From NCBI GenBank assembly GCA_020284085.1, contig JACEVL010000803.1:940488-1004487 (forward strand): 64,000 nt of DNA, written 5' to 3'. The notes below the pieces were generated by a model. That model saw nothing but the letters and a program-made list of their open reading frames with translations, had not been told where the DNA came from and made no database searches. The DNA comes from Aporrectodea caliginosa. Its lineage: Eukaryota > Annelida > Clitellata > Crassiclitellata > Lumbricidae. This document shows, one piece after another, positions 44,040-54,764 of the stretch (the stretch's first letter is position 1; the number at the start of each line of letters is the position of its first letter). The position numbers and the translations under genes are program-made.

Positions 44040-45105
44040 TCATCATCACAGTTCCGGACGCCAGCCATTTGGCGACGATGGGTACGAATAAATACATAAA
44101 TAAATACATCAAATCATGGAATTTGGTACCTCATGCAACGGAAGTGCTTTCTGAAGGACAATACATGCCGGTTGCTGTTAGCGACATGAAGGTGCCTAGC
44201 TGCCGACCACAGTAACTTTATTGCTATCTCTTTAGACTGAAAGCTACCATGCATGCATATGCAATACGTGTGCGGTTTGATTAGTTACGTAGATGCAACA
44301 TATGCATACATGTATACATAAATAAATAATACAGTGGTTGAATTGCTCGTCCACAGGTAGGCCTAGTGCATCTTCAAGGTTTCGAAATTTAAAACTTAAG
44401 CATGTATAGCTAAGGAATCGGTACTAACTATTCGTTACTCGGGTAAATATAAAACAGCGAAAGTTATCAGTTTTATTCATGAACTGCACGGGCAGACTGA
44501 ATTTACTCTTTTGGCGAAAGTACGTAGTCGTAAATTGTATTCCCAGTTGTGCTTGTCCGTTAATGCTGCTATTCATAGTTAATCTATTGTGGACTTACTT
44601 GTGTGACAATCACCATAATGATGATTGCCTTGCAGTTCATGAATAAACATGAAGCCATTATCCAACTGTATAGTAAGATGAAATGCTGTCGACTCTAGTT
44701 GAGACGCTGTGCTTTTTCTTTTGCTTAAATCGTTTTTTGTTGTAGTTTCTGCGTCTTTGGCGCAACAAAAGTGTTCGTAAAATAAGAAATCATTCATTAT
44801 TCGCTCACTGTACAAATAAAAGATTGTCATAATACTAGCTCTAACTCGTTTGAAGATCTCAAATATTAGTTAATTTAAATTGTAGGCCTGACCAAAGTTT
44901 TATGCTTTATTTCAGAGCTATAGATGTAACTGTATATTAAGTCTGACATTTCAAATTGTACCGGTATATAATATTGCAACCTTTTTCTACTGATATTGTG
45001 CCAATTTCTCGCCGCTGTATGCACTGCTGTAGTAAAGTATGAGCGTTTGTCTCGCCCTAGTATAGATTACTTACTTGCTTACATCATGGATTATGACCTC
45101 AAGAT
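43330..45105. other. Microsatellites and unassigned sequence
   Basis: (TG)n lies at 43655-43765 and (TCA)n at 44007-44042. Next to the latter, 'gttccggacgccagccattt' (44049 on) matches the LINE 3' end at 48.71 kb. The 93-residue ORF at 43492 runs into (TG)n and is unsupported. A short minus frame at 44579-44830 has no recognised domain. Confidence 0.45.
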
Positions 45106-45107
45106 AA

Positions 45108-45300
45108 AAAGACAACAGTTTACTGAAGATATCCTCGCAAGGAAATGACAGCACTCCACTGAAGATATCCTCAAAAGGCAAGGGCAGCTATATTACCGGA
45201 AGATCTTCTCAAAACGAAAGGACAGGGCTGAAAACGTCCTTGAAAGATAAGGACAGCAATCTAGTTAATGTGACCGCAGAAAACAATTAAATAAATCGAT
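45108..45300. repeat. Degenerate about 37-bp minisatellite
   Basis: 'gaagatatcctc(g/a)(c/a)aagg' blocks start at about 45125, 45161, 45199 and 45229. Weaker copies may continue to about 45480. Confidence 0.7.
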
Positions 45301-45559
45301 TCGACTGAACATGATATCAACAGGCACTGATGACAATCGACTGAAAAACTCTCCTCGAAAGGCGACCAACATTGTCCGGTAAGGACGGCATTAATACTGT
45401 AAACAGACTCGATGGGTAAAAGCAGCCATTCCTTTGCAGAATGTCCTCATAAAACCAAAGACGGGAAAGACTGTCTCAAGCGCAGAACGACATCATGTCC
45501 ACCGACCCCAGACTGATCAGGTTCAGCAATACTAAATAGCGAAGAGCCATATACATACG

Positions 45560-45714
45560 GACACAGGCAGACAATGAAAGATATACAGCGGCTGGCGGAT
45601 AACGAGAGAAGGATGGAGACAAGCATACAACGCGAAGCAGGTAGAGATAGGCAAAGAGAGTCAGCCAGACAAGGAGAGACAGAATTAGGTATGTAGACAA
45701 TGAGAGATAGACAG

Positions 45715-45807
<93 letters not shown>

Positions 45808-46015
45808 GAGAGACAGAGAGAGAGAGAATGAGAGATGACAGAGAGAATGAGAGATAGACACGATAGACAGAGAGAGAGAGAGAGAGAGACATGTAGACAA
45901 TGAGATATAGAAAGATAACGAGACACACAGTGACAGGGACACAGACAGACAGCAGACGAATAGAGACAGACAGAAATCGATAGATAAACGGGCAGACAGA
46001 AAGACGGATAGAAGC
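45560..46015. repeat. (GA)n microsatellite within a CAGA-rich tract
   Basis: Pure (GA)n runs at 45720-45800, flanked by gacaga words. Ser/Leu-only minus frames are artefacts. Confidence 0.97.
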
Positions 46016-46204
46016 AGCGACGTTTTACTGACAATGTTAGATGCGATACATCGGTCGATGTATGCGCTGCTCTTCATCTCCGTCCAAAGGCACTTCTTCA
46101 AGGGGACACGTCGGTTGTTCCCAGGAGTAGGAGGCAAGGGAGAAGGGTACTGCATCAAACGAAGATTAGGCTAAAAGGATCCCTTTATCTACCGCTTCAC
46201 TATG

Positions 46205-46475
46205 TCAGCACACATCCCTCTCCTCCTCCTCCTCCTCTTCCTCCCCTTACTCCTCCTCCTCCTCTTCCTTGCTCCTCCTCCTCCTCTCGTCCTTGCTCCT
46301 CCTCCTCCTCCTTCTCTTCCTCTTCCTCCCTCCTCCTCCTCCTCTTCCTGCTCTTCCTCCTCTTCCTTGTTCCTCCTCCTCCTACTCTTCCTTGTTCCTC
46401 CTCCTCCTCCTACTCTTCCTTGCTCCTCCTCCTCCTCCTTCTCTTCCTCTTCCTCCTCTATCTGTCTCGTTCGAT
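46205..46475. repeat. (CTC/CTT)n polypyrimidine tract, about 270 bp
   Basis: Nearly pure C/T strand dominated by ctcctcctc and cttcctc. It is a long polypurine/polypyrimidine segment. Confidence 0.97.
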
Positions 46476-46607
46476 TCTAATTAGCACAAGTACAAGAATA
46501 CACGCGTTTGCATTATATGCTGGTATTCTTGACCATATACATGCAGCCAAGTTTGAACATAATATAATATGTATGCATATATACATATGCAAACGCATTC
46601 TGTTTGT

Positions 46608-46818
46608 GTCTTTCTTATTTAAGGTTTAATACTTTTTTACTAGTATGTTAATAATTGTACATGTACTAGATACCATTCTGTTTTTCTTAGTTAAGGTTTA
46701 ATACTTTTTTACTAGTATGTTAATAATTGTACATGTACTAGATACCATTCTGTTTTTCTTAGTTAAGGTTTAATACTTTGTACTAGTACGTTAATATTTG
46801 TACATGTACTAGATACTT
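46608..46818 (+). repeat. 72-bp tandem repeat in a LINE 3' region
   Basis: 'aaggtttaatac' starts at 46621, 46693 and 46765, exactly 72 bp apart. Bodies are near identical ('actagtatgttaataattgt', 'acatgtactagata'). The array leads directly into the hairpin-type LINE 3' end. Confidence 0.95.
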
Positions 46819-46859
46819 ATTATATGATTGCACTGTATTAGATAACCTCTGTTAACCAT

Positions 46860-47005
46860 CTAGAAACAGACTATGTATACAGGTGGCCCTAACCAGCGGG
46901 ACTCTGGTCCCTTCTGGGTTCCCTTTTGCGACCAACAGATTTTGTTCTTTGTACAACGAAATGTTACTTTGTCAATGTTTGGATCAATAAATTTATGGTT
47001 ATGGT

Positions 47006-47008
<3 letters not shown>
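46860..47008 (+). mobile_element. Non-LTR retrotransposon 3' end, (GGTTAT)n tail
   Basis: 'agcgggactctggtccctt' (46895 on) is the family stem. It is followed by 'ggatcaataaatttat' and ggttatggttatg, after which a (TA)n run (about 47009-47071) begins. Confidence 0.75.

Positions 47009-47071
<63 letters not shown>
47009..47071. repeat. (TA)n microsatellite
   Basis: An alternating TA run of about 30 units. Confidence 0.95.
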
Positions 47072-47072
<1 letters not shown>

Positions 47073-47119
47073 CTGGTCAAGATAGCGTTGTATGTGTATA
47101 TGTAGGCCTATGTTGATAT

Positions 47120-47680
47120 ATGGTCACGGTCACTCTGCTACATTTGAATGTAACAGAGTGCTTCCTCTCATTTCTATGTCATTTCTATGTAAATTGTGTA
47201 GAGCGTAAGAGTGACATCGCAGGTCTATTTGCAACACTGTTTTGGTGTGAGCGCACTGCAAGCAGTAAATGTGTGTCGCCAACACCTTTCAAGCCAACTG
47301 CGCAGCCTCCTGGATGCAGAAATGTCAGAGTTATAGCTGGACAGGAAGGACATACAAAAACTATCTTAGACTTTAATGGTAATTTGCCTGTCTAGGCTGT
47401 CTATAGGATTTCATATGCAGTTGAATTTAATTGGTAGCTGTCTGTGCTGGATATGACCACAGCGGGAGAGGCAAGACGGTAAGACTTGGCACGTCAAGCA
47501 AATTTCCAAGGCCTGTTACAATAACCAATGAAAGGTTATGTGGAAGGTCGTTTGTGACGAAAGAAAACCTGAGCAGCAATGTGGTATCATCAGACAAACA
47601 CGACTCAGAAATAGATATAATTTCTGGTAGCGGAAGAGCTACATGTACACTGGGCTATAAGGAGACCAAATGCTGGGCCC
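47120..47680 (+). other. Two consecutive unrecognised plus-strand ORFs
   Basis: 91- and 110-residue frames (47120-47395 and 47431-47763) include 'SKCVSPTPFKPTAQPPGCRN' and 'ITNERLCGRSFVTKENLSSN'. They are not low complexity but match no family I know. No clear splice sites were established. The second overlaps antisense LINE sequence at its end. Possible host exons or unknown transposon remnants. Confidence 0.25.
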
Positions 47681-47683
47681 AAA

Positions 47684-48240
47684 TTATGGATTGGATTGGA
47701 TTGGAGATGGAGATATGCTGTATGAGATCAAAGGCAGATAGAAGATCCAAAAATGTTGTGTAGGTCGTATAGTGTCCGTGCGCATATTAAAATCGCCCGT
47801 TATAACAAGCGCAGAAAAAGGAAGAGACAAGGCATTCGAGGAGTGACTTGCATTCCATGAAAATGTCAGAAAGTGAACTAATGGAAGGGAGAACGATAAA
47901 CATTGACAAATGCGACAAAGGTGCGACAATGAATTTATTATTTATTTATTCAATGATGGGGTTGGAATATCAGATCAAAAATTCAAAATTAAATAAAATC
48001 ATTTATTTCTGCAACCATCGGAAGACAGTAAACAAGGGGAACAATAAGGCAATAGGTGAATAATTGAAGTCCATCCGGCGGATGTTGATTTTTAGGAAAG
48101 TGAAAAAGGAAGTTAAAGGAAGGTGTGGTTGACGGTTTGAGTCAAGTCTCGTTGAGAGCTAGAATATCCACCGGATAATCGAAGGTGTCATTTTGAAGAG
48201 GAGAAGATTAAATCCGAAGAGAATGGATGTTAAGATATAA
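47684..48240 (-). pseudogene. CR1/L2-like LINE endonuclease fragment
   Basis: From about 48240 down, the minus strand reads 'LSTRLDSNRQPHLPLTSFFT' (the ETWLDS..., endonuclease region, partly decayed). Later comes 'PFSALVITGDFNMRTDT' (the GDFN motif, about 47790) and 'SPSPIQSNP'. Sequence between about 47930 and 48060 is extra. It is a 5'-half remnant. Confidence 0.75.
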
Positions 48241-48650
48241 AACTTGCTTCAACCTCCAAGGACCATGGTTTAACTCAAGGTCACAAGAAGGAAGCAGCCG
48301 AAGGTATACTAGCGGCAGGCAACTTCGATGATATTTCGTCTTGCGGAACAGGGGTATATATGGTGAAAAAAACAGACCCGGTCAAAAAACACGTGGCTAT
48401 AGTTTGGACAGGGAAAAGGAGTTATGTCAGTAAGCCAATAAATCAATCAATGTGAATTTGTATAACGCCCCTGCCGAGATCTACTCGGAGGCTCTCCCGA
48501 TCCAGACGGGGCGGAAGAGAACAGTCAGAAGAGAAGTATAGTGAAATAAAATCGATGAGTTTGTTCCAACAACGACATGAAGTGATAATTGACGAGGTTA
48601 AGAACGCATGTATGACAAGCCTGGTTAATGATAGAGTTCAGCAAAAGATT
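48241..48650. other. Unassigned; SINE-like tail near 48450-48510
   Basis: 'gaatttgtataacgcccctg' and 'ctcggaggctctcccgatcc' resemble the reversed 3' end of local SINEs, preceded by 'aatcaatcaatg'. Confidence 0.4.
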
Positions 48651-48651
48651 A

Positions 48652-48655
48652 TCAT

Positions 48656-48711
<56 letters not shown>
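48652..48711. repeat. (CAT)n microsatellite, the tail of the adjacent LINE
   Basis: About 20 ATC units. A poly-Asp minus frame is an artefact. Confidence 0.95.
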
Positions 48712-49510
48712 GTTCCTGACGCCAGACATTTGGCGGCGATTGGCACGAATAAAATGACCTCCATTGCCCTCGGTAATTTTTCACGTCCATTGCTCCCCTT
48801 AGTGTCAGCCCAAGTGATGTTATGTCCTCATTTATATTGTCTATTGGTCTGCCTTTGTTTCGTTTTCCTTCGGAACTTGCAAGTAGTCTATATTGTGTGG
48901 AATTCGGTCAACTGGCATTATCTCTACATGTCCAAACCATTGGAGTCTTCGTTTAACGACATTTCCTAGCAAAGTTGCTTCGCTACCTAATGCTTGTCTA
49001 TAATGACATCGTTTCGTATTATTCTCCAGTCTTGAAATCCCTGCGATCTTCCGTGGCCAACTCATTTCTGCTGTAAGAATTCTTTTCTCATCCTGTTTTC
49101 ACATTGTCGAGCATTCCGGTCCATATAGGAAAATCGGTTGTATCATCGCCTCGTATTTTTTTATCTCTGTTTCTTTGTTAACTATATCTGCTTCTCCATA
49201 ATATCCTCTTCATCATTCCAACTGCTTGTGAAGCACGTCCAATTCTTCTTTGGTGCCTTTATCGTTGCATCCATCTGCGTTTAATAGCTCTCCTAGGTAG
49301 ACAAATTGTTCTACTTGCTCAATAACTTCTCCTTGGATGGTGATACTTACTGCATGGAGTCTCTTGGGTCTTTTCAATCAGCGTTGTTTTGGTCTTATCT
49401 GCGTTCATCATTAGGTCGAATCTTCTTCTGGTTTCGTCAATCTGTTTTGTAATATCCTGTAGTTCCGGTCCGCTTCTAGTGAGGAGGCCGATGGTGTCAG
49501 GTTATTATAT
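48712..49510 (-). pseudogene. LINE reverse-transcriptase C-terminal half with (ATC)n tail
   Basis: Minus strand reads 'DTIGLLTRSGPELQDITKQI', 'LMMNADKTKTT', 'EQVEQFVYLGELLNADG' (frames shift), 'ISRLENNTKRCHYRQALG' and 'NVVKRRLQWFGHVEIMPVDR'. It ends 'acgccagacatttggcggcg'. The RRLQWFGHVxRM motif is characteristic of the C-terminus of several LINE clades distinct from the L2-like copies here. Frameshifts kill it. Confidence 0.85.
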
Positions 49511-50160
49511 TAGGTCGAGAAACATGTGACACAAACCGCTGGTGAGAAACCATAGGTGACTTTGTTGATCAGCAAAAAAGGCCACTCCGAGACACGCACA
49601 GCGCGCAACTCAGACGGAGTTTATATTGTCTACAGAAGACATGCAGTCGAGAAATCTGCAGCTTATGTGGACCGACTCAGAAGCTCAGCGTAATTAAAAT
49701 GGACTAACGTAGACCTGGCACCATTTCTGCATGATCACTGGCACAATTAAGTGCGGCTTTACACATAGAATCGATCGTTTATATCGCACGTTGTTTTCCT
49801 GTTGACCAGTTGCAGGTCACCGATAAACCTATTCAGCCACACAACAGTTCTAATGACTGCCAGTTTATTACGAAGCACACCCTTAAACGGGGAGGGGCTA
49901 GGGTAATGGCAACACTCTGGCACGAAGAGCAGAAGATCAGCACGGACGCCGGATCACTTCCCGCTCGGCCTTTCATTCGCCAGATGGCGTTGGTAAAGTG
50001 AGCAGTAGGACGTGATGGGCGCCTTGCATGGCTGCCAAACAGTTAAATTCCACTCCTGTAATAACTTGTGATCATTCGTTCATACTATGAATTGTAGATC
50101 TTACTGCGGTGTGTCAGTTCGAAATAATAAACGAAGATTATTATTTGTATATATATATAA
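49511..50160 (+). other. Possible retroviral-type LTR fragment or duplicated repeat
   Basis: A purine-rich 'ggggaggggctaggg' at about 49889 precedes about 240 bp that end in 'aataataaacgaagatta' near 50140, as a polypurine tract and LTR might. A 58-base segment at 49926-49985 (gcagaagatcagcacgg, cacttcccgctc) recurs at 50178-50236. No primer-binding site or second LTR was found, so a simple duplication is equally possible. Confidence 0.3.
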
Positions 50161-50239
50161 TATTATAATATATATATAAAAGCAGATCAGCATGGACGCG
50201 GGATCACTTCCCGCTCAGTCTTTCATTCGCCAGATAATA

Positions 50240-50600
50240 ATGCAGATATATATAATATATATAGATGTATGTATGTATGTGTGCATCTATGTATGTGTGC
50301 ATGTTTGCATGTTTGCGTTGATGCATACCCTTAGATGTATGCATATCATGTGTGCAGATACTATAGTACCTTTTACTACCTCACTATATAGTTGCCTACA
50401 CCAACCTAAATGCCATTAAACGCACGAAGAACAAAAGTTAATCAATAAGCGAATGGATAAACAAAAGTGTCACAATTTATTGATGAGCTGCTGCCATTTG
50501 TGAGGCAGCTCAGCAATGCATCTCTGGCTGAGAGATAGAAGGAGGGGAGTCAGAAGCACGCCATTATATGGCCATCAATCAAAAAGCCTGGAATGAACCC
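50240..50600. other. Unassigned with short TA and GTAT runs
   Basis: gtatgtatgtgtgc repeats at 50265-50310. No gene is seen. Confidence 0.4.
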
Positions 50601-50619
50601 GGATAATATCAACAAAATA

Positions 50620-50735
50620 TAGGCTTAACTGCGCCACTGATCGTACTCTGTCAGTGCTAGTCCCAAGCCTGGATAAAGGAGGAGGGCGACGCTAATGATA
50701 TTTTTATCACACAGTGTCGTACAACTGAAACTACT
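50620..50735 (+). mobile_element. SINE family 4 fragment
   Basis: 'agtcccaagcctggataaag', 'gaggagggcgacgctaatga' and 'cacacagtgtcgtacaactg' match the 3' half of the 32.9-kb copy. Confidence 0.75.
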
Positions 50736-50739
50736 ACTA

Positions 50740-50927
50740 CTATCTCGAACCGTTCCTATCTACGATAATCGATAAAGTAGTAGTTGTACGGCAGCTCCTT
50801 CGATATTTGGAATCCTGAAGCCTAAGCAAAAGTTACAATCCGGCTTTCGAAAAGGCCATTCGACAGAGACATGCAGTTCTGCGGAAACTTTGATACAACG
50901 ACAAGACAAGAAAATTGGACATGTCAC
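50740..50927 (+). pseudogene. Older CR1/L2-like LINE, 5' piece of a split reverse transcriptase
   Basis: Encodes 'LQSGFRKGHSTET', the QxGFRxGxST motif, and is interrupted at 'acatgtcac'. The continuation (VTLIGLLDVRAAFDRVDHD) begins at 54796 after the inserted LINE. Confidence 0.85.
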
Positions 50928-50929
50928 CA

Positions 50930-51260
50930 CTATATGGTCTATGTTTTACTCATTGTAATGGAAGTAGTATTACAGGATTGTAATCATAAGACTGTGTCGA
51001 ACAATTAGTAACTAACAGAGTTGTTATGGGGTAGACCACAACTTACTTCAACTTACTTCCCTTGCGGTTTTTGTTTTCGTTGTGTTTTTGCACATTATTT
51101 GGTTTACGTTTTGCTCACTGTAATGAAAGTAGTATTACAGGAATGTAATCATGAGACCCTGTCGATCATTTACTAATAAATAGAATAGTTATGGGGTTGA
51201 CCACAACTTACTTCTCTTGTGGTTTTTGTTATCGTTGTGTTTTTTCACGTTATATGGTCT
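50930..51260 (+). promoter_or_regulatory. Tandem 5' UTR monomers of the LINE (about 165 and 155 bp)
   Basis: 'gtaatg(g/a)aagtagtattacagg' occurs at 50955 and 51120. 'ttatggggt(a/t)gaccacaactt' and 'ggtttttgtt(t/a)tcgttgtg' follow in both. A third unit starts at about 51250 with 'ttatatggtctaagg'. By analogy with monomer-promoter LINEs these may carry the internal promoter. This is inference from arrangement only. Confidence 0.7.
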
Positions 51261-54200
51261 AAGGTTGACTATTTACTTTTGTATTTTCTGTTTTTGTGTT
51301 GGAACTGTATGGGCGTGTGTGATGAGGAAACATGGTATCTTCAAGAATTGCCATTCTATAAATTAACAAACTGGGAAATATTGTTGGAATACGGGTTAGA
51401 GAACGAAATATGGGGAAGTAATTCATGCATAGAATTATATAAGTGTCTGAATAAATATGACTTGATTGATAATTTGAACTTTAGATATGTAACTGATTCT
51501 GAGTTTAATCGACTTAATGAAAAGGGGAATGATGGGCTTGATCTGAGTTGCATTCATCTTAATATACGTAGCCTAAATGCAAATGTAGATTCGATGAGGG
51601 AGTTTTTGTGTAGTATTCAATTGATCTTTGATGTTATAGTGTTGAGCGAAGTATGGGCAACTAATTTAGAGTTTTATAGCAATATTTTGACTGGATATAA
51701 TTTCTTTTATGAACTGCCACATAAGGGAGTAGTAGGTGGAGTTGGTGTCTATGTCAGACAGCATATATCAGTCTTGATTCGAAAGGACCTGAAAATTGTA
51801 ATCAGCTCTGAGGCCTTAATTGAAGATATTTGGTTGGAACTAACAATTGATAGACAAAAATATATAATTGGAGGTATTTATCGACACCCAGGTCAAAACA
51901 TAAATCCTTTTACTGATGGATTAGAGAAAACACTGGATAAAATAGTGAAGGGAGCATCACCATGCATAATGATGGGTGATCTTAATATTAATCTAATGTC
52001 CTACAATTCTCATGTTGAAACAACAGAGTATTTGGACATGGTAACAATACATGGGTTCTTACCCGTTATACTTATGCCTACAAGAATTACGTCAACTTCA
52101 GCTACATTAATAGATCACGTTTATTTTTATACGGGTTCACTGAATTCTCCAAAGATAAATAGTGGAAATTTTTTGGTGGATATAACTGATCATTTACCTA
52201 ACTACATAACAATTTTAAAAAAGAAATTAAGTCGGTCATTGGATAGGCCTCATAAAAGACTATTTAGTCCAAAGAACAAATTAACCTTTAGTAGTTTGTT
52301 AAAACAAATTAACTGGGAGAATAAACTTTCAAGTCACATTACTGTAGACCAGGCATATGATGTATTTAATAAAGAGGTTAGGCAATGTTTCAATCTCGCC
52401 TTTCCACTGGTCAGGATATCTAGGAAGGCATTTAAAGACAAATTATGGATTACCAAAGGTCTAAGAATAAGCAGTGCTCATAAGAATCGTTTGTATCGGG
52501 CCTGGTTGAAAAACAGAACTCCACATAGAGAGCAAAAATACAAGAACTATAGAAACTGTTTTAGAAAAATCTCCAAGACGGCGATAGATTCTTACTATCA
52601 TGATTTTTTTAAATGTAATGCCAATAATGCCAAAAAACTATGGATGCAAATAAACTCACTCTGTAGTTACAACACGCGCAAAAGTGGTAAAAAATCTCCC
52701 ATAAACGAATTAAATGTTAAGGATAAGTTAGTTAACAATCCATCGGAAATGGCAAATAGCATGAATGATTATTTTTGTAACATCGGTCCTGGACTGGCAT
52801 CAAAGCTTGGCAAAGCAAAGCATGATTTTGTACACTATATGGGCAGTTCTCTTGAGAATAGTATTTATTGTGAGGAAATAAATAGAGATGAGCTGATAAA
52901 TCTCATAGAAGGCCTAAATCCTCGTAAATCTCCTGGATATGATCAAATTTCTCCTTTACTGATTAAAGAGAATGTTGATAATTTTGTGCAACCGTTATTG
53001 ATGATATTTAACCTATCTTTAAATACCGGTAAAGTACCTCTGGGCATGAAAGTGGCCAAAGTAATACCCTTATTTAAAAAAGGAGACCGCAGTATTATGG
53101 CAAATTACAGACCAATTTCTCTTCTATCAGTGTTTGTTAAAATATTGGAAAAACTCATTTATAGTAGGGTAATGAACTTTCTCAAGAAATACTCGGTGTT
53201 ATACAAATATCAGTTTGGATTCAGAAAAGGTTATTCGACCAGTTTGGCATTGATAGATGTAATTGATACAATTAATATGTCTCTTGATAACAATGAATAT
53301 GTTGTTGGTATCTTCTGTGATTTGCAAAAGGCATTTGATACTGTTAATCATGAAATCCTGCTTACTAAGTTAAACAACTATGGAATTAGAGGTACATTAC
53401 TTGCTTGGTTTACGGATTATCTCACAGAACGTAAACAGTTTACTGCTATTAATGATGTTAGCTCTGGGTATAATACAATACCTTGTGGAGTACCACAGGG
53501 ATCTGTGCTTGGTCCTCTGCTGTTTCTGTTATATGTTAACGATATGCCAAATTCGGTCCCAGGTACTGATATACGACTATTTGCTGATGATACAAATATT
53601 TTCTTTCATGCATGTAAAATAGCAGACTTGCATGCAAACGCTAACACCATGTTAAATAACTTGTGTGATTGGTTTTTGGCTAATAAAATGTCTTTTAACA
53701 AAGATAAGACGTCCTATATGTTTTTCGACTTCAAAAGAAAAACATCCTCTGATGACATTGGTCTTTCATTGGACAATGTTAGACTTTCATGTGAAAGTTC
53801 CTGTAAGTACCTTGGGGTGATCATTGATGAAAAACTAAATTGGAAAGAACATATTGAGTATGTTATTACAAAAATAAAGAAATTCATTGGGATTTTCTTC
53901 AGGTTAAGAAACAAGTTAAATTGTCGTATCTTAAAAGATTTATTTTTTGCATTAATTTACCCTCACCTGTTGTATGGGGTGGAAATTTATTCTGCTGCAA
54001 GCAAGTCTGCTTTGTATCGCTTAAATATTTGTATTAACCGTATCCTACGTACATTGCAATGTGCCCCTCTTAGTACACCCGTTGCTGATCTATACCGAAA
54101 CTATAATCTTCTTCCGATAGCAGAACTACGTAAATTTCAGGTATTATGTGTTGTCCATAAATGTGTTCATAAATTGGATGTTCCACTTATATTTCATGAT

Positions 54201-54356
54201 TATTTTAAAATTAATGCTGATGTTCATTCCCATTATACAAGGAACAGTAATAATACTTTCATACCTAAGTTTTTCTCTACAAAAGGACTGAGAACAACTC
54301 GCTATTGTGGTGCCAAATGGTGGCATGAACTTCCAAGCCATATTAGAAATATATAG
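51219..54356 (+). CDS. LINE endonuclease / reverse transcriptase (1045 aa)
   Basis: This is a single uninterrupted ORF. Residues about 110-335 form an APE-type endonuclease: HLNIRSL at 113-119, SEVW at 143-146 (Glu144), GGIYRHPG at 218-225, GDLNIN at 253-258, and TDHLPNY with catalytic-type Asp324/His325. Residues about 570-870 form the reverse transcriptase: NYRPISLLS at 629-637, FGFRKGYST at 666-674, FCDLQKAFDTVNH at 699-711 (Asp701), GVPQGSVLGPLL at 757-768, and FADD at 788-791. KYLGVIID is at 863-870. The C-terminal extension ends RNI. It nicks target DNA and copies its own RNA. Residues 1-30 are hydrophobic and lie over the 5' monomers, so the real start may be Met31. The stop at 54354-54356 follows an atatat run. 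A two-base slip there would explain the loss of a further about 20-codon frame that stays open to 54420. The layout is CR1/L2/Jockey-like. Confidence 0.93.
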   Translation: MVFVIVVFFHVIWSKVDYLLLYFLFLCWNCMGVCDEETWYLQELPFYKLTNWEILLEYGLENEIWGSNSCIELYKCLNKYDLIDNLNFRYVTDSEFNRLNEKGNDGLDLSCIHLNIRSLNANVDSMREFLCSIQLIFDVIVLSEVWATNLEFYSNILTGYNFFYELPHKGVVGGVGVYVRQHISVLIRKDLKIVISSEALIEDIWLELTIDRQKYIIGGIYRHPGQNINPFTDGLEKTLDKIVKGASPCIMMGDLNINLMSYNSHVETTEYLDMVTIHGFLPVILMPTRITSTSATLIDHVYFYTGSLNSPKINSGNFLVDITDHLPNYITILKKKLSRSLDRPHKRLFSPKNKLTFSSLLKQINWENKLSSHITVDQAYDVFNKEVRQCFNLAFPLVRISRKAFKDKLWITKGLRISSAHKNRLYRAWLKNRTPHREQKYKNYRNCFRKISKTAIDSYYHDFFKCNANNAKKLWMQINSLCSYNTRKSGKKSPINELNVKDKLVNNPSEMANSMNDYFCNIGPGLASKLGKAKHDFVHYMGSSLENSIYCEEINRDELINLIEGLNPRKSPGYDQISPLLIKENVDNFVQPLLMIFNLSLNTGKVPLGMKVAKVIPLFKKGDRSIMANYRPISLLSVFVKILEKLIYSRVMNFLKKYSVLYKYQFGFRKGYSTSLALIDVIDTINMSLDNNEYVVGIFCDLQKAFDTVNHEILLTKLNNYGIRGTLLAWFTDYLTERKQFTAINDVSSGYNTIPCGVPQGSVLGPLLFLLYVNDMPNSVPGTDIRLFADDTNIFFHACKIADLHANANTMLNNLCDWFLANKMSFNKDKTSYMFFDFKRKTSSDDIGLSLDNVRLSCESSCKYLGVIIDEKLNWKEHIEYVITKIKKFIGIFFRLRNKLNCRILKDLFFALIYPHLLYGVEIYSAASKSALYRLNICINRILRTLQCAPLSTPVADLYRNYNLLPIAELRKFQVLCVVHKCVHKLDVPLIFHDYFKINADVHSHYTRNSNNTFIPKFFSTKGLRTTRYCGAKWWHELPSHIRNI

Positions 54357-54764
54357 CTTCAATTAGACATTTTAAACATATGCTAAAGTTGCACTTGATT
54401 AACTCCTTGTGCCTGTAGATGTTATAGGGTATATGAGTTTTGTATCGTGAGGTTTCAGTTCAGTGCATTATATAGTAATAGGATAGTCACAATTGTGGCT
54501 TGTTTAAAGTCTTTAAAGCTTTAAAGTACTCCTAAGTTGTATGTGTTTGCTTCCCAGTTAGAAAAAATGGATTATTAACAATTGTCATGAGACTGGTTTG
54601 TTAAATGGTACCAGTATTTTGTACTTGCTTTTTTAAAACGTGTATTACGCCAGCATTATTAGGGTGACCGGCGAGATGAGTCCTATGTGACTTCACCGGT
54701 AGCCCACCACTCGGTTTGTAAAATTTGTGTATTGTCATTTTGCTTTATTTTGTGGTGAATAAAC

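Noticed and set aside
45447..46158. Ser/Leu-rich ORFs of 150-195 aa on the minus strand
   Set aside because: They follow the (GA)n/(CAGA)n tract in several frames at once.
49889..50236. Complete LTR retrotransposon
   Set aside because: Only a purine tract, an LTR-like end and a 58-base repeat are seen; no gag/pol, primer-binding site or paired LTR.
53714..53914. Minus-strand ORFs inside the LINE
   Set aside because: Shadows of the 1045-residue plus-strand frame, which carries all catalytic motifs.
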